From assembly GCA_038030265.1 (NCBI GenBank), contig CM075938.1, positions 6,735,009-6,799,008 on the forward strand: a stretch of 64,000 nucleotides of DNA, in the 5' to 3' direction. The DNA comes from Corythucha ciliata. Taxonomy: Eukaryota; Arthropoda; Insecta; Hemiptera; Tingidae. Shown one piece after another: positions 33,683 to 45,234 of the stretch. Under the pieces are notes generated by a model. It did not search any database and was not told the origin of the DNA. It worked only from the letters and a program-made list of their open reading frames with translations. The stretch's first letter is position 1. Each line of letters begins with the position of its first letter. The position numbers and the translations under genes were made by a program.

Positions 33683-34960
33683 CGTATACTCCATGTTAGA
33701 CTAGCCTTTGATTTCCATTTTAATTTTTTGAAGAAGTCAAGTGGGATGTGGGTGATTCCCGTTAGGTTCAGCTTAAACAAACCCCAGCAGCAAACAGTAC
33801 GAGGAAGGGTCAAACAAATCATGGTCTCAACGTTATTACTTGTGGGGCGGCTTAGGGTTATCCGTGTACGAAATGAAATGCACTCTTTCCGACCGGCAGC
33901 TGCCGGAGCGAAATTTTTAACAGTCGCATCGATTTTTTTTCGGAAATGCTTCGTTTGGGACTTTAACTATTCATTTTTTGTACATATAATTACGTTTACT
34001 CGGCAACTATAAAATCCACTCGCCTTATAATGTATTAATGAAAAAATCCATTACTCGCTTTTCCTCTTTGTGCACGAGCCATTACGCCATTCGGTGCGTT
34101 CGCGCGTTGTTTCCTTTACAACATAATTTAATTAATTGAAGCCCGCGAGCAAAAGATTGAGAAGATTGAATGCCACCCGTACAGTTTTTTTCTTCTTTTT
34201 TAAATCCAACGACCGATTTCCTGTGCCCGTGAGCGTATAAAATCCCCCTATAGCCCGCGCCATTCAAGAGGCAGGACTTGATGGCTCAAGTTGGCGACGA
34301 GGGAAATATAGAAGATGACCGTGATCCCTCTGAAAGTTCTAATACATATTTATAACCTAAACAAGCCCATCTAATAAAGGGGATAATAATAATAATAATA
34401 AAAACAGGTTGTTCGCGAAGCAACGGGATATCAATTAAAGATTCAAGATTTTACCTAATAAACCTTTGTCTTAATTACTTGTTGCGAATCCGTTATTCAA
34501 ATATTGTCTGGTAGTCCCACGCTCGCCAGACACAATGTCATTCGCTGTTTCCAGTAAATGACCTACGTGGGCACCTATAGTGAGAGGATAAAAAAAAAGA
34601 GTGGAAAATGCAGGGACTTCAGAATGAGTCACTAACAGTGAAAAATGGCTTGTGGTGTGGAACAGTCAGTACAAAAATTGTTTCGCGAATCGATTTTTTT
34701 TAAAAAACAAAGATCTTAACATTTTCCTGTGAACAGTAGCAAATACCCGAGAAATAATAAAAATAAACAAACATGCGGAACAAACCAATCCGACCCTTTT
34801 CAAATAAGGCCAGTGGGTTAGAAATGTGAGTCGACCAATTTACTTTCTAATAAGAGAAATAAAAAAAAAAACGTCAAGAACAAGGCGCCCACATTTCGTT
34901 TTGTGCATTCTATCGCGTCATTAGTTGACTATTCTCAAAACCGTTTGCTAGGGTTTTTTG
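33683..34960 (+). repeat. 1.27-kb tandem duplication, copy 2
   Basis: Matches copy 1 almost base for base. The few differences I saw are mostly single-base length changes in homopolymers (GATTTTTTTTCGG against GATTTTTTTCGG, GCGCCCACATTTCG against GCGCCACATTCG). That points to a very recent duplication or an assembly artefact from unmerged haplotypes or reads. Confidence 0.85.
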
Positions 34961-37955
34961 GGTAAGGTCATGACCAGGTTGACCCTCGGAGGAGAATTTT
35001 TTTTTTTCTTTTTCCAACACCAGACCTTGAAATAAATTCATGACAAATGACAATCTTGGACCGGTTTTTGTAAACACATCTATATGCAAAAGGCTGTATT
35101 TGGTTCTAATTAGGGTGGACTTCTTAAAAAGATTCTAAAGAGCTCACGATTTTTTAAAAATACTATTGAAGAGCTTTTTAATTAGTGGTCTCAGAAATAA
35201 CGCGGTGTTGCGTTCATTTTTTCAACTTAATATGACACGAGGTGTTTTTTTATATTATTTGTTTTAATGAATCAGATTCAGGAAAAAGACCTTGAGGGCA
35301 AACGGTGGATGTCTTTTGTTTACCTTTTTCCCCCTCAAAATAACAGGCTTTTTGTCTGTTTGATTGATAGTGCCACGGCATTATGTTTTGAACTGCGATG
35401 GTAAGGGGTCATCGACTAACGAGTTAGTCGAACATGCGTGGAACAAATAAAAAAAAAAATTGCCCCTGAAAATTCCGAGAAAATGAAGTCGTTCGTGAAA
35501 GAGTTGTAGTAGTATGTATTACGGCGTGTAAACTAATTACCTTAACAAAGCTCTATTTTTGTGGAGAATTTTTAACATCTGGTTGTAAAGGACGCGTTTA
35601 TTCCGCTCCACTTGTAATTATTATTACGTGTAAAACTTTACAAAAACCACTTCTAAAAATTATTTTTTAAGTTTGATGAAGAGGAAGCTAACTGAAGTCT
35701 ATTATCTTCCTCACTTGACCTGTTTCTGATTTACGTCTGTTCTCCTCCCTTCATCACCTATGACACTATTTCCTTTTTGTTTTACTGGCTTAACAGTTGA
35801 TTTACGGCTAGAGCATCCCGTCGTATGTTCCTATAACAATTCCCTGTTGGTAGTTGATTCAAAATCACGTTGTTCCTTGAAGGATATTAGTATTTTTCAC
35901 AAAGGTTTTGTCAGTAAAGTTTAAAATTGGGTACTAGTGCCGACCATTTAACGTTATTAGCAACATATTTCGATCATTAACGATGTACGCTCGAAAAATT
36001 AAATTAGCTTATCTTCGAAGATGCGCATAAATTAACGGCGGTGCGTCTTGAGATGGCAAGAACGAACGTTTTAGAAACTCGTGAGGGATTTTTACCTCTA
36101 TGCAAAAACATGTCCCCCCTAATTGAAAAACTGTGGGACTGCTAGAGACAGAAATAAAGTGCAATCGTGCTGACGAAAGTGGAACGACGATAAAATAATC
36201 CACGAGAGAAGGAAGATGTTTTTTTTTTCAACAAGTGCAATGATTACAAATATTCTAAAATTCCGGCATAACACGTGGCATTCATCCGACACACTCTGTA
36301 AATCCTGAAACGACAAACTTCCGCGAAAAGGGCAAAATACACTTGTGAACTGCGAGTAAATAATTTTCACGGTCTCTTTGAATGACCCCAATAAATGGGC
36401 AAGAATGTGATAATCTTAATTTTAACAAGCCTCGACTCTCTCACGGAACCTTGACTTGGACACCGCGCGGACGTAGTTCATCTTTCAATCCCCCCTCGTC
36501 ACACCGTGAAGGGGACCAATTAACTCCGTGTATCCTAATTTACTATGACTTTTTCCACGTGGTGGGGTATGGTGGAGGAGGGCGGGGGGGACAATCTTTT
36601 TATTTCTGGTCATTTGCAGCGATGAAGCGAAAGAGGTAAACTGCTTCATGCATTCGGTCTCCTTGCGTAGGTCTGTTTCACAACCCCCCTCCCCCCCCCT
36701 ACGAAATACATCTTAATTTGCCTTGACGCCATTTAAATGATTATCTCGTACGTTTGCGTTACATTTTGCCTCCATTCGCTCTGATGGCTTTATGCCAATG
36801 CTTATAATGCTTTGAACCCAAAATCTGAGACGAAAATATGAAAGTAAAGTTTATTCACCTATAATCAAATTCATAATTATACGACCGCAATTAGTGGAAC
36901 ATGAGATTTTACAACCCCTCCCCCTCCATTCACTCGCGAATGCGAGATTGTGAAGTACCTCCGGAACTAGAAATCCGAATATGAGCCACTCAAGAGCTCT
37001 TTGTTTTTTAAAATACGTTGTGCGTTTTCTTAAGAATTAAAAGTTTATCATGGAATCTTGGCTTGAGTGCTCTTCATAATTGTAATTACTTTATCATTTT
37101 CAACCCATATCTAAATTATGATGTGTACTTCTACCAAGTGTCATCGAGGCAAATTCGGTGAGCCAACATCCGAAAAAAATACAGCAATGCAATTCTGCCT
37201 CCGAGATAAAAAATATATACTTTTGCTATTTTACCAATTCAAGATATCGTTGAACAACAAACGATTTGCTCAGTTTTTATTTGTTCTGTATTGCCAATTT
37301 AATTACACCCCACAAAATTGTCACGCAAGATAAAGAAAGACCGGGAATTGGCAAATGTTTCGACCTCTGTCGGCTTTATTGGGGTTATTTTATTTTTATT
37401 TTTTTTAAACGTCCCTTATTTTTTATTTATTTTATGGCAGTTTTAAAACCAAATAGTGCAATAGTAGACGACTCTCTGGGCACGATGAGGAAATTTCAAT
37501 AAGAATAGCGAAACGAAGGTTAAATAACGCGCACAAACGGAGCATTTCATTTTGGTGGTTATTCGTGACTTTTCGGACCTATAGAACGCCAATATTATAT
37601 ATGTACGTAGGCGTGCAGTTTGATCGAAGCCGTCCCACATTTGAGTGCATGTTTGAGGCCCTCACGCATTATTGTTGGATTCAGTGTGAGGGTGAAACGA
37701 AATTTATGCCGGGCAATCGTGACTCCTTTTTTTTTTTAAAAAAAAAAACGCTCTCCCCATCAGTCCCATATGCCATGCCGCCTGAGTCGAATTGAATAAG
37801 CTTCTCGAGCTCAATTAATTAGCTTACGCGGTGGAAGGTTGAAGGGGTGTCGTGTCGAGGCGTGACCTTTATTATGAAAAATGACTTTTTTTTTGTGGCT
37901 GATAGTCAGTTTTTGATGCTAAATTATCAGTTGGTGTGTCGATAATAAGTACAAA
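34961..37955. other. Unassigned intronic sequence (3 kb)
   Basis: The longest stretch of the intron without recognisable repeats. AT-rich, with poly-T and C/G runs (for example 36680-36700). Frames of 60-90 codons show no domains. It may be unique intron sequence. Confidence 0.35.
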
Positions 37956-37959
37956 TTGA

Positions 37960-39252
37960 CAATGCCCGGGGTCTTTGTGAGCTTCTTGAGGGAAAATTGC
38001 AAGTTTTTGGGACAAAAAAACAACAAATTGCTGTCAAATAGTCACTTCGAGGCGACAGGCTTTAGTGATAAAGCTGAATTAAGTTTTAGGAGCAAAATAA
38101 CTTGGGTGTATAGGTTTTGCTTAGAAAACCCTGATTCTGAAGTAGAATTTGCAGCTCGTTTCTTTACTGATCATTCTACGAACAAATTTCGCATTTTTTC
38201 GCTCTTACACAAAGCAGTTTTACGGTTTTGGCTCTTTCAAAAATCAAATTTCAAGGGGTTTTTGACTTTGACTCTCCCAAAACCCATTTTTGTGGGATCG
38301 GCTCATTCAGAATCCCAAATTCACGAGTTTGGCCCATTCAAAAACCATATGAGGCGGGTTGAGTGCTCTCAAAAAACAACTGCCGGGTGATGATGAGAGG
38401 GGCGGGGGTTCTCATTCAAAATTGCTCTGGTGGTTTTGGTACTATACAAACATAAAATTTCTCGATTTTGGTTTATTCATAAACCACGGGACTGACTGTC
38501 TTAAAAATGAACTTCGTGGATTTCGCTCTTCAAAACCTACAATTTCTCGTGATTTAAGAAAAAATACAATTTCGCGTTTTAGGCTCTTTCAAAAGAAAAT
38601 TCATCGATTCCTGGCCTTTCAAATCCCAATTTAGGTTCTTTCGTAATCCAAATTTGGCGATTTGGCAAATTTGGCGAGGTGCCTCTTTCAAAACAAATTG
38701 AGCTCTTTCAAAAACTATATCTCGTGATGTTGGTGTTTCGTAAACCGAATTTCGTAAGTTTAGCTCTTTCTAAAATCAGTTTCGCAGGTTTGTCCAGTTC
38801 AAAAAAAAAAAAAAAAAAAAATTGGCTCATTCTAAAACCAAATCATTTCGAGTTGCCTCTTTGATCCCAAAAATTGGCAGATTTTCGCACATTCATACGC
38901 AAAATGTCGCGAAATTGGTTCGTTCAAAACCCTAATTTACGGATTTCCGATTATTCAGTTAGAAAGTCGCTTTCAAAACAAAATTTCGTTGATTTTTTTT
39001 CTTTTTTTCTCTTTCGGAATCATACATTTTGCGATTCTGGCTTGCACAAAACCAAAATTTCGCTGTTTCATAGGCCAACATTTCGTGGTGCTGACTCTTA
39101 CCAAAATCGGTTTCTTACGAGTGGCTAATTAAAAAAAAAAAAATCGATTGATATTCCTCTATTAAACCATTCCATGTGATTGGCTCTTCAAAACCCAGCA
39201 TCGGCAGTTTTTTTGCTCGTTCTCAAACCAAAGTTCGCGGATTTGACTCTTT
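37960..39252 (+). repeat. Degenerate minisatellite array, family B, forward (left of LINE)
   Basis: Units such as GGCTCTTTCAAAAATCAAAT and CTCTTTCAAAAACTATATC. Interrupted at 39252 by the LINE, with the array resuming in register at 43558 (GATTTGACTCTTTCAAAAAC). The 144- and 91-codon frames are repeat-derived. Confidence 0.7.
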
Positions 39253-39494
39253 TTTTTTTTATTTTAATGTTTTTATTTGCATAAGAGAGGGAAATAGATT
39301 TAAATAATATAGGTTGTGGTTACATTGTGATACATGAGCCTTATCCTAAACACATATTAAATGAGGAGAGATTTGGTGGTTACAGAGTTGGTAAAAAGGG
39401 AGAAATCATCAAAAAACCCTTAGCTAGACAGTAGACATTATAATTTGTAGGGAAACCCCAACGATGAAAATATTAACCAGTGTTACAAATAGAT

Positions 39495-40739
39495 TCACTC
39501 AACTATGTCTCTAAAAAGAGACACTGGGGATTTATGAGGGCCTTGCCTTGCAGTAATGTTGGAGAGTAAAGGGTTGGGATTACACAGAGATCTACGAAGA
39601 AATTTAGTAGTTAGTATTTTGATATAGTCGTGAATTGGTGGAGTACCGCAATTTTGGTGTAGTTCACTAATCCTAGTGCGACGAGGAGAATTTGTTACAA
39701 GTCTCAAAAATTTGTTTTGGGTGACTTGGAGTTTGTTAATATTTGTTTTACACGTGAAATTCCAGGCGGAGCAGGAATAGACAAGGAGTGGGCGTACTGC
39801 GACTTTATACAGTAAAAGTTTGTTGAACCTTGAAAGCTGGGAGTCTCGGGATAACAGAGGAAATAGGAGTCTGATGGCTTTTTTGCCGGCGTCAACCTTA
39901 CATTGTACGTGAGTGGTAAACAACAATTTGGAGTCCAAGTGCACGCCTAAGTATTTTACAGAAGGTGACCAAGGGATGAGGGTGTTATTGCATTGGACAT
40001 CGTGGGTGATGATAGGTCTACGTTTGGTGAACAGTATACACTCGTATTTTGAGACATTAGCTTTTAGCTTCCACAGATTAAGAAAGTTATTAATTTTGTC
40101 TAGACCAGCAGATAGCCTTCTACTTATCGTGTCAACTCGCCATGACGACGTAAGGAGAGCAGTGTCATCTGCAAACAAGGCTAGGACGATATGTCTAGGT
40201 ATGGGCATATCATTGATGAAGATTATGAACAGGATGGGGCCCAGAATGGACCCTTGGGGCACACCAGAGTAGCAGTGTCTTACTACAGAAGAAAATGAGC
40301 CTATATGTACACGAAAAGTTCTATTTTTAAGGTATGATGATATAATTTTAATGATATACACGGGGAATTCGAGTTTAACAAGTTTGTGGAGCAAACCGTG
40401 GTGCCAAACAGTGTCAAATGCTTTTTCTATATCCATCAACGCCATACCAGTGTGTTTCTTAGCATTAAAGTTATCTGTAACGAAGTTCACAATGCGAAAA
40501 AGTTGTCCTTGGGCAGACAGGGACTGTCGGAACCCGAATTGTTCGTCCCGCAGAATATTTTTCTCGGAAAGGAAGGTCACAAGGCGCTTTTGGATTATTT
40601 TTTCGAATATTTTACTAAGATTACTTAGCAGGCTAATTGGACGATAGTTATTTGGATCAGAAAGGTCTTTACCAGCTTTTGGTATTACAATTACTTTCGC
40701 CAGTTTCCAATTATCTGGGAAGTGACCCAGCATTAACAT
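39495..40739 (-). pseudogene. LINE ORF2, second fragment: reverse transcriptase
   Basis: About 414 codons. Reverse transcriptase motifs in order: YRPISLLSNLSKIFEKII (residues 32-49), DEQFGFRQ (65-72), ALMDIEKAFDTVWHHGLL with catalytic D103 (100-117), GVPQGSILGPILFIIFIND (159-177) and ALFADDTALL with the FADD aspartates at 191-192. The thumb and C-terminal region ends FRDIVE at 39495. All polymerase residues look intact. The start methionine at 40739 is not a true start: the frame is continuous with the endonuclease frame once a single-base shift near 40740-40755 is allowed for. In a working element this makes cDNA by target-primed reverse transcription. Confidence 0.88.
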
Positions 40740-42205
40740 TTTATTGAATATATAGGTAGGGCTTTGCGAGGAAGGTGCTTCAGAATTTTGTTAGTAATAG
40801 AGTCAGGTCCAGAAGCCTTTTTGTTTTTACGTGATTTTATTATGTTGCCGACTTCCTTAGGACTGGTCAGCTGAACGTTTATGGTTTGGGTATTGTCACG
40901 CAAGAAATGCCGGACTGAACGAGTAACACGTGCATGATGATTTTGGGTGCTCATGTACAGGTTTCGTGAATGAATCCTTTCAAAATGGTTGGCGAGGAAA
41001 TTTGCTCTTTGAAGAGGGGTTACCAGGGGTGTGCCGTCTGTCTCTCGGAATGGTTGAATTTTTGAGGAATAGGGAGTTTTAAAATGTTTAGCAACTTTCC
41101 ACAGTGAGTTATTGCTTGGTTTTATAGAACGTAGAAATTTATTCCACTCGTCATTACGCCAGGCTCTAATGAGAGTTTTGACTTTATTTTGTAAAAAAGA
41201 TCGCAATTTAGAAAGAGAGTGGGTTCGGTGTGAGGAAAAAAGACGATTTACTCTATTTTTTAGTGAGATAAGCATTTTAATGAATGACGGTAATTTTTTT
41301 GTGTGGTCAGGATTGTGTCGTGATGTGCAGGGAGTAGACACTTTAGCACCCTTAATTAGAAGGTCATTGAAGTGGGAGAGGGCCATGTTAATTGAATGTT
41401 CATCTTTGAGAATGGGCTTAGTGACGATGTGATCATTTACGTACACCTTAAAGGTATTCCAGTCGGTTAAATTCCAGTTGGGGGGATGGGTAACAGTTTC
41501 TGAAATTGGAGCCATACTAATCGTCAGGCTAATTGGGTTGTGATCAGAGGAAAGGATGGCATGAGATACAGGGCACGTAGAGTGGGATAAATTTTTTGAA
41601 AGGACAATATCAAGTACGCTAGGATTGCGAGGGCGGCGAGGGATGTATGTAGGAAGGTCAGGCGCTAGTATACTAAAGCTTAGGTTCATGGAGAGGTTAA
41701 AAAGGATTCTACCAGCTTTGTCATTAACATTGCAGTTCCACGCTCTGTGTTTAGCATTCAGGTCTCCCAATATTAAGACGCTGCGCCCCATACTCATCAG
41801 TGCACGAATGTCCCTTGAAAAAGTGGCGGTTGGGCCACTTTGATATACAGAAATAATTAGAACTTCCCTGTTCCGGAAAAAACACTTTATGCCTACAGCT
41901 TCAACAGATAAGGCCGGGGGAAGGGCAAGTAGTTCATGTTTCATGTTTTTACGTATAGCTATAGCCACGCCTCCACCACGGCTGTTGCGATCGTTTCTAT
42001 AAATTGCGTATTCAGGGATGGTTACAGAAGTAGAAGGGTTTAACTTAGTTTCATTGAGGCAGCATATATCAATTTCCATTTCCTGAAGTGTTAGCAAAAG
42101 CTCGGCAGTTTTCGTTTTTATAGAATTACAATTCCAGTGCAACAGTGAGCAGTGTTTTAGGACAGTAGAAGGTCTAATCAAAATAAGAAAAAACAGCTTC
42201 CACAA
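40733..42205 (-). CDS. LINE ORF2, first fragment: AP-like endonuclease
   Basis: About 490 codons, overlapping the end of ORF1 by 32 bp, as is common in Jockey-type elements. The endonuclease/exonuclease/phosphatase fold has HWNCNSIKTK (residues 23-32), catalytic E52 in CLNETKL, RNSRGGGVAI (73-82), LILGDLNAKHRAW (145-157), VLDIVLSK (197-204) and SSDHNPISL (219-227). These are the metal-binding and nucleophile-activating residues that nick target DNA. After about residue 260 comes the linker to reverse transcriptase. The frame ends with a TAA caused by the frameshift near 40745. Confidence 0.88.
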   Translation of the reverse strand: MWKLFFLILIRPSTVLKHCSLLHWNCNSIKTKTAELLLTLQEMEIDICCLNETKLNPSTSVTIPEYAIYRNDRNSRGGGVAIAIRKNMKHELLALPPALSVEAVGIKCFFRNREVLIISVYQSGPTATFSRDIRALMSMGRSVLILGDLNAKHRAWNCNVNDKAGRILFNLSMNLSFSILAPDLPTYIPRRPRNPSVLDIVLSKNLSHSTCPVSHAILSSDHNPISLTISMAPISETVTHPPNWNLTDWNTFKVYVNDHIVTKPILKDEHSINMALSHFNDLLIKGAKVSTPCTSRHNPDHTKKLPSFIKMLISLKNRVNRLFSSHRTHSLSKLRSFLQNKVKTLIRAWRNDEWNKFLRSIKPSNNSLWKVAKHFKTPYSSKIQPFRETDGTPLVTPLQRANFLANHFERIHSRNLYMSTQNHHARVTRSVRHFLRDNTQTINVQLTSPKEVGNIIKSRKNKKASGPDSITNKILKHLPRKALPIYSIKC

Positions 42206-43406
42206 TAACTAAAAGTTTTGACATAGGGTCGCGAACCTCCCGTAGTTTGTTAACAGTATTCTTAAAGGTACTTACTAGTTTATGAATATTGAACATGGTT
42301 TGTAACTCGCGAATACTTGAGAGCAGCGAGGGCGTTTCCGGGTCCTCAGAGGTAGCGTCTACTTTATTGGATGCCGGAGTTCTATTCTGTGTCCAAGCAG
42401 TGGGTTGAGGGGGTCGAAAGGAAGGTTTCGAACTTCCGGGGAGAGCAGGGAAGTCCTCTATAATTGCTTTATAGTCAGGACGAGTCCTCCTGGCTGAGGC
42501 CATCGGTTTTTTAGAGCGACGAGCGATTTGACTCAAATATGTTGGGCACGCCGGGTCATCAGCTGGGTGATCGCCGTTGCAGTTTGCACATTTAACTCTA
42601 TCGGGTGCAATGTTCGTTGTGCACTCCCGAGTTTCATGGGAAAGGGAACATTTCCCACACCTCAAGTTTCTATGGCAGTTCGAGGCAACGTGGCCGAACG
42701 TTTGACAGCGATAACAACGAGTAACGAGTCGAGAGTTTTGATATTTTTCCCAGTGCACACGGTGATAGAGGATGGTTCTGATCGATGTTATTTGTTTGGT
42801 TAATGTACCCGGTTTAAAATGAATGAGAAAGATTGGATGACGCATGGCAATTTTACCTTGATCGTCCTTCTTCACGAACTGAGTGACTTTTTCAGCATGT
42901 ACATCTTTGGAGGCGAGATCATCGGTGATTTCTTGTTCGGTGATCGATGTGGGAAGCCGAACGATGAATTTAGGTCCAACTTCCTCCTTTGGTTTGTATG
43001 TGAAGAATTCAATTTTGCGTTCTTTCAAGTAGTTTTGAAAGAAGACGTAGTCGTCCTTGACTGATGTGTAGACAATAATTCTATCACGTTTGCCTTTAAA
43101 TTCTATTTGACCTTTGAGCTTCGGTTTAAGTAGATTTAGAGACACCGTACAGTTTAGGAACTGTGAGTACATTACAATTGGGGGCATATTGAATACGTTT
43201 TTCTTTTCTTTAACTGTAGCATTCGAGGCCAGTGGGGGGCTGACGTCCATCTCATCTTCGGAGAGATCACTATCGGAGATAGCGTCAAAGCGGTTGAAAG
43301 TCGGGACCGAGGCCGGGGTCTCACTAGACGAATTTTCCGTCTCCTTGCGGAGCTTGCGTTTTTTAGAACTGTTCTTTTTATCGCGCACTTCCGTAAAGTC
43401 GCTCAT
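42174..43406 (-). CDS. LINE ORF1, nucleic-acid-binding Gag-like protein
   Basis: About 410 codons, intact. It has a lysine-rich N-terminus, an acidic stretch (DSDLSEDEMD, 45-54) and a central folded region with FFTYKPKEE (134-142). Then come three zinc knuckles: C231-C234-H239-C244, C250-C253-H257-C262 and C273-C276-H280-C287. This is the standard ORF1 of Jockey and I-type elements, which coats the element RNA. The start ATG at 43406 lies about 150 bp inside the element. ORF2 follows with a short overlap. Confidence 0.88.
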   Translation of the reverse strand: MSDFTEVRDKKNSSKKRKLRKETENSSSETPASVPTFNRFDAISDSDLSEDEMDVSPPLASNATVKEKKNVFNMPPIVMYSQFLNCTVSLNLLKPKLKGQIEFKGKRDRIIVYTSVKDDYVFFQNYLKERKIEFFTYKPKEEVGPKFIVRLPTSITEQEITDDLASKDVHAEKVTQFVKKDDQGKIAMRHPIFLIHFKPGTLTKQITSIRTILYHRVHWEKYQNSRLVTRCYRCQTFGHVASNCHRNLRCGKCSLSHETRECTTNIAPDRVKCANCNGDHPADDPACPTYLSQIARRSKKPMASARRTRPDYKAIIEDFPALPGSSKPSFRPPQPTAWTQNRTPASNKVDATSEDPETPSLLSSIRELQTMFNIHKLVSTFKNTVNKLREVRDPMSKLLVIVEAVFSYFD

Positions 43407-43504
43407 TATGCAGTTTTTTTTTCACTCCTTTTTTAAACTACTAAAGTTTTATACGTGTAGACTACGTGTATAAGAGAAAGAAATATTTTTTTTTTTTTTT
43501 TTTG

Positions 43505-43557
43505 CGAGTTGGGACCCGGACGAGAAGTTCACTCATCCGAGTACAAACTCTAACTGA
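43505..43557 (-). promoter_or_regulatory. Probable internal promoter start of the LINE
   Basis: The minus-strand 5' end begins TCAGTTAG immediately inside the target duplication. TCAGT is an arthropod initiator consensus, and insect LINEs start transcription at their first base using an initiator plus downstream elements. No confident downstream element could be named. Confidence 0.4.
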
Positions 43558-44000
43558 GATTTGACTCTTTCAAAAACCAACTTCAGGTGGGGAGGGGGTT
43601 CTCATCCAATTTGAAATCAAACTGTTATAATTCTAATTAAAACAAAACCTAAATTCATGAATTTGGCTCGGAGAAAACCCCAATTTTTGCAGGTTTTTCT
43701 CTTATTAACATGTATCAACACTTGAGTAAAAAAATACCTACAATTTCGCATGTCTGGCGCTTTAAATAATACAATTTCGCAACTCTGGCTCTTTGCCAAA
43801 GCCAAATTTCATCAGTTTGGCTTTTTGAAACCCTATAATTTCACGGATTTGGCTTTTAGAACCAATTTTGCGGCTTTGGCTCCTTCAAAAATGAAATGTT
43901 GCTGGTTGGACTCGCTCAAAAACCAATTTCGTGGATTTGACTCCAATCGACAATTAATTATGACGTTTTTGCTCATTAACACTTTTCCAACATAATTCGT
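43558..44000 (+). repeat. Degenerate minisatellite array, family B, forward (right of LINE)
   Basis: Continues the array of 37960-39252: GACTCTTTCAAAAACC, GGCTCTTTGCCAAAGCC, GGCTTTTTGAAACCC units. Confidence 0.65.
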
Positions 44001-44639
44001 TAAAATAATGAAACTAATCATTTCGTGAAGAGCCGTGGAATTGCCTTCAGGCGCTTTTGTCGGGCTCTGAGATGGTCAACTGAAGCTTCGAATCCAAAAT
44101 TTTGACAATATCCCTCGTCTCACAAACGTAGTCAGGCCTGTCGATAGGGAAGGACTTCGGGTCCGTTGCCCCTGGGGCAGGGTCTTCCTTGGGAGCCCTG
44201 AAATCAAGAAAGGGTGTACATTGGGGAAAAGTGATCACTTTACGTTGGTTAAAGCTTTACTATGGTAGGAGCCATGGGTGTCGTAACCTGGGGAGAGGGG
44301 GGAGGGCAAAGGCGGACATCTGCCCACCCTTGTTCAAAGCAGCCCATGTTAATTTTTTTTTTTTTTTTTTCAAAGTACAAATATTAATATTCATTATAAT
44401 CTCATCGATAACTAAATTTTTGATGGTTATGTGTCCCTTTTGGTGGATAAATCGGAACTTAGCGTCAAACGGAGCCCCCAAAAATTGACCAAGCGGGAAA
44501 AAACTGGGCATAATTACACTGAAATAGGATTTTTCATTAAACAAACTCAAATTAGGTGCCAGGAACCAGATTTTTTGGCTACGACAAGAAACGTCAGCAA
44601 CTAACAATTGAGCCGAACCAAGAAACCAAGAACCCAAAC
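44001..44639. other. Unassigned intronic sequence
   Basis: A 125-codon minus frame (44260-44637) contains a poly-lysine tract from the T run at 44348-44370 and no domain. No terminal repeats were found. Confidence 0.3.
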
Positions 44640-45010
44640 TCCAAAATTTGGCCTTTTAAGTGAGCCAAACCCTGCTTTGTTTGCTTTAAATCGTTTTCTT
44701 TTGATTGGGGTTTGAACGGGCCAAATCCTCAAATTTTACTTCGGATACCAAACTCCGAAATTTTGCCTTTTCAACGAGCTATGCCCGCGATTTTGTTTTT
44801 CTTTAAATCCTTCAAAATGGAGCTGGAATGAACCAAACCCGAAAAATTAGGCCTCAAGGTCAAGCCAGTAAAATTGTTGTTTTTTTTTTGTTTTTTTTAA
44901 AGGGCCAAACTCGCGAACTGAAATAGGGAAAAGTAGTGAATACACATTGAAACAGGGGTTTGAATGGGCCAAATCCACAAGAGTTGGTCTTTTTCGCCTA
45001 ATGTGAGAGG
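44640..45010 (-). repeat. Degenerate minisatellite array, family B, inverted
   Basis: Units read AAAATTTGGCCTTTTAAGTG, GAGCCAAACCC and GGGCCAAATCC, the reverse orientation relative to the array left of the LINE. Confidence 0.55.
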
Positions 45011-45039
45011 GGGGGAGGGGATTTCGAAAACAGTATTTG

Positions 45040-45213
45040 GTGTTTTCAGTGGTAGGACCATTTTTGGGGTTGGAGCTTTGCTGTGACTAGATATTTAGTT
45101 TGGTTTGAGCTTTTTGCGGTAGGAACTTTGCTGTGGTTGGAGGGTTTATTGTGGTTAGAGCTTTTTGTGGTTGGCACTTTGCTGTGGTTTGGAGCTTTGT
45201 TGTGTTTTGGAGG
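45040..45213 (+). repeat. Short degenerate repeat of GTGGTTGGAGCTTTGCT units
   Basis: Seven or eight diverged units of about 18-22 bp. The same pattern resumes at 52198 (GGTTTGGCCTTTCTTGTGG), so the 7-kb element at 45214-52197 was inserted within it. Confidence 0.5.
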
Positions 45214-45234
45214 ACAATGGGCTTAGTGCAAAGT

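Larger units (their letters stand above)
39253..43557 (-). mobile_element. Jockey-clade non-LTR retrotransposon, full length (about 4.3 kb)
   Basis: Minus-strand LINE with 5' UTR (about 150 bp), ORF1 with three CCHC knuckles, ORF2 with endonuclease and reverse transcriptase, a roughly 240-bp 3' UTR and a poly(A) tail (poly-T at 39251-39260 on the plus strand). It starts TCAGTTAGAGTTTG on the minus strand; a TCAGT initiator is typical of insect LINEs with an internal promoter. The 13-bp repeat GATTTGACTCTTT flanks it (39240-39252, 43558-43570), partly ambiguous with the tail. A single frameshift near 40745 breaks ORF2. The size, two ORFs and lack of an RNase H domain fit Jockey. Confidence 0.9.

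Noticed and set aside
32409..34960. Direct 1.27-kb repeats as the two LTRs of a retrotransposon
   Set aside because: The copies abut with no internal region and there is no TG...CA at unit ends. A TTGGCGACGAGGG sequence resembling a primer-binding site lies inside the unit, not at its edge.
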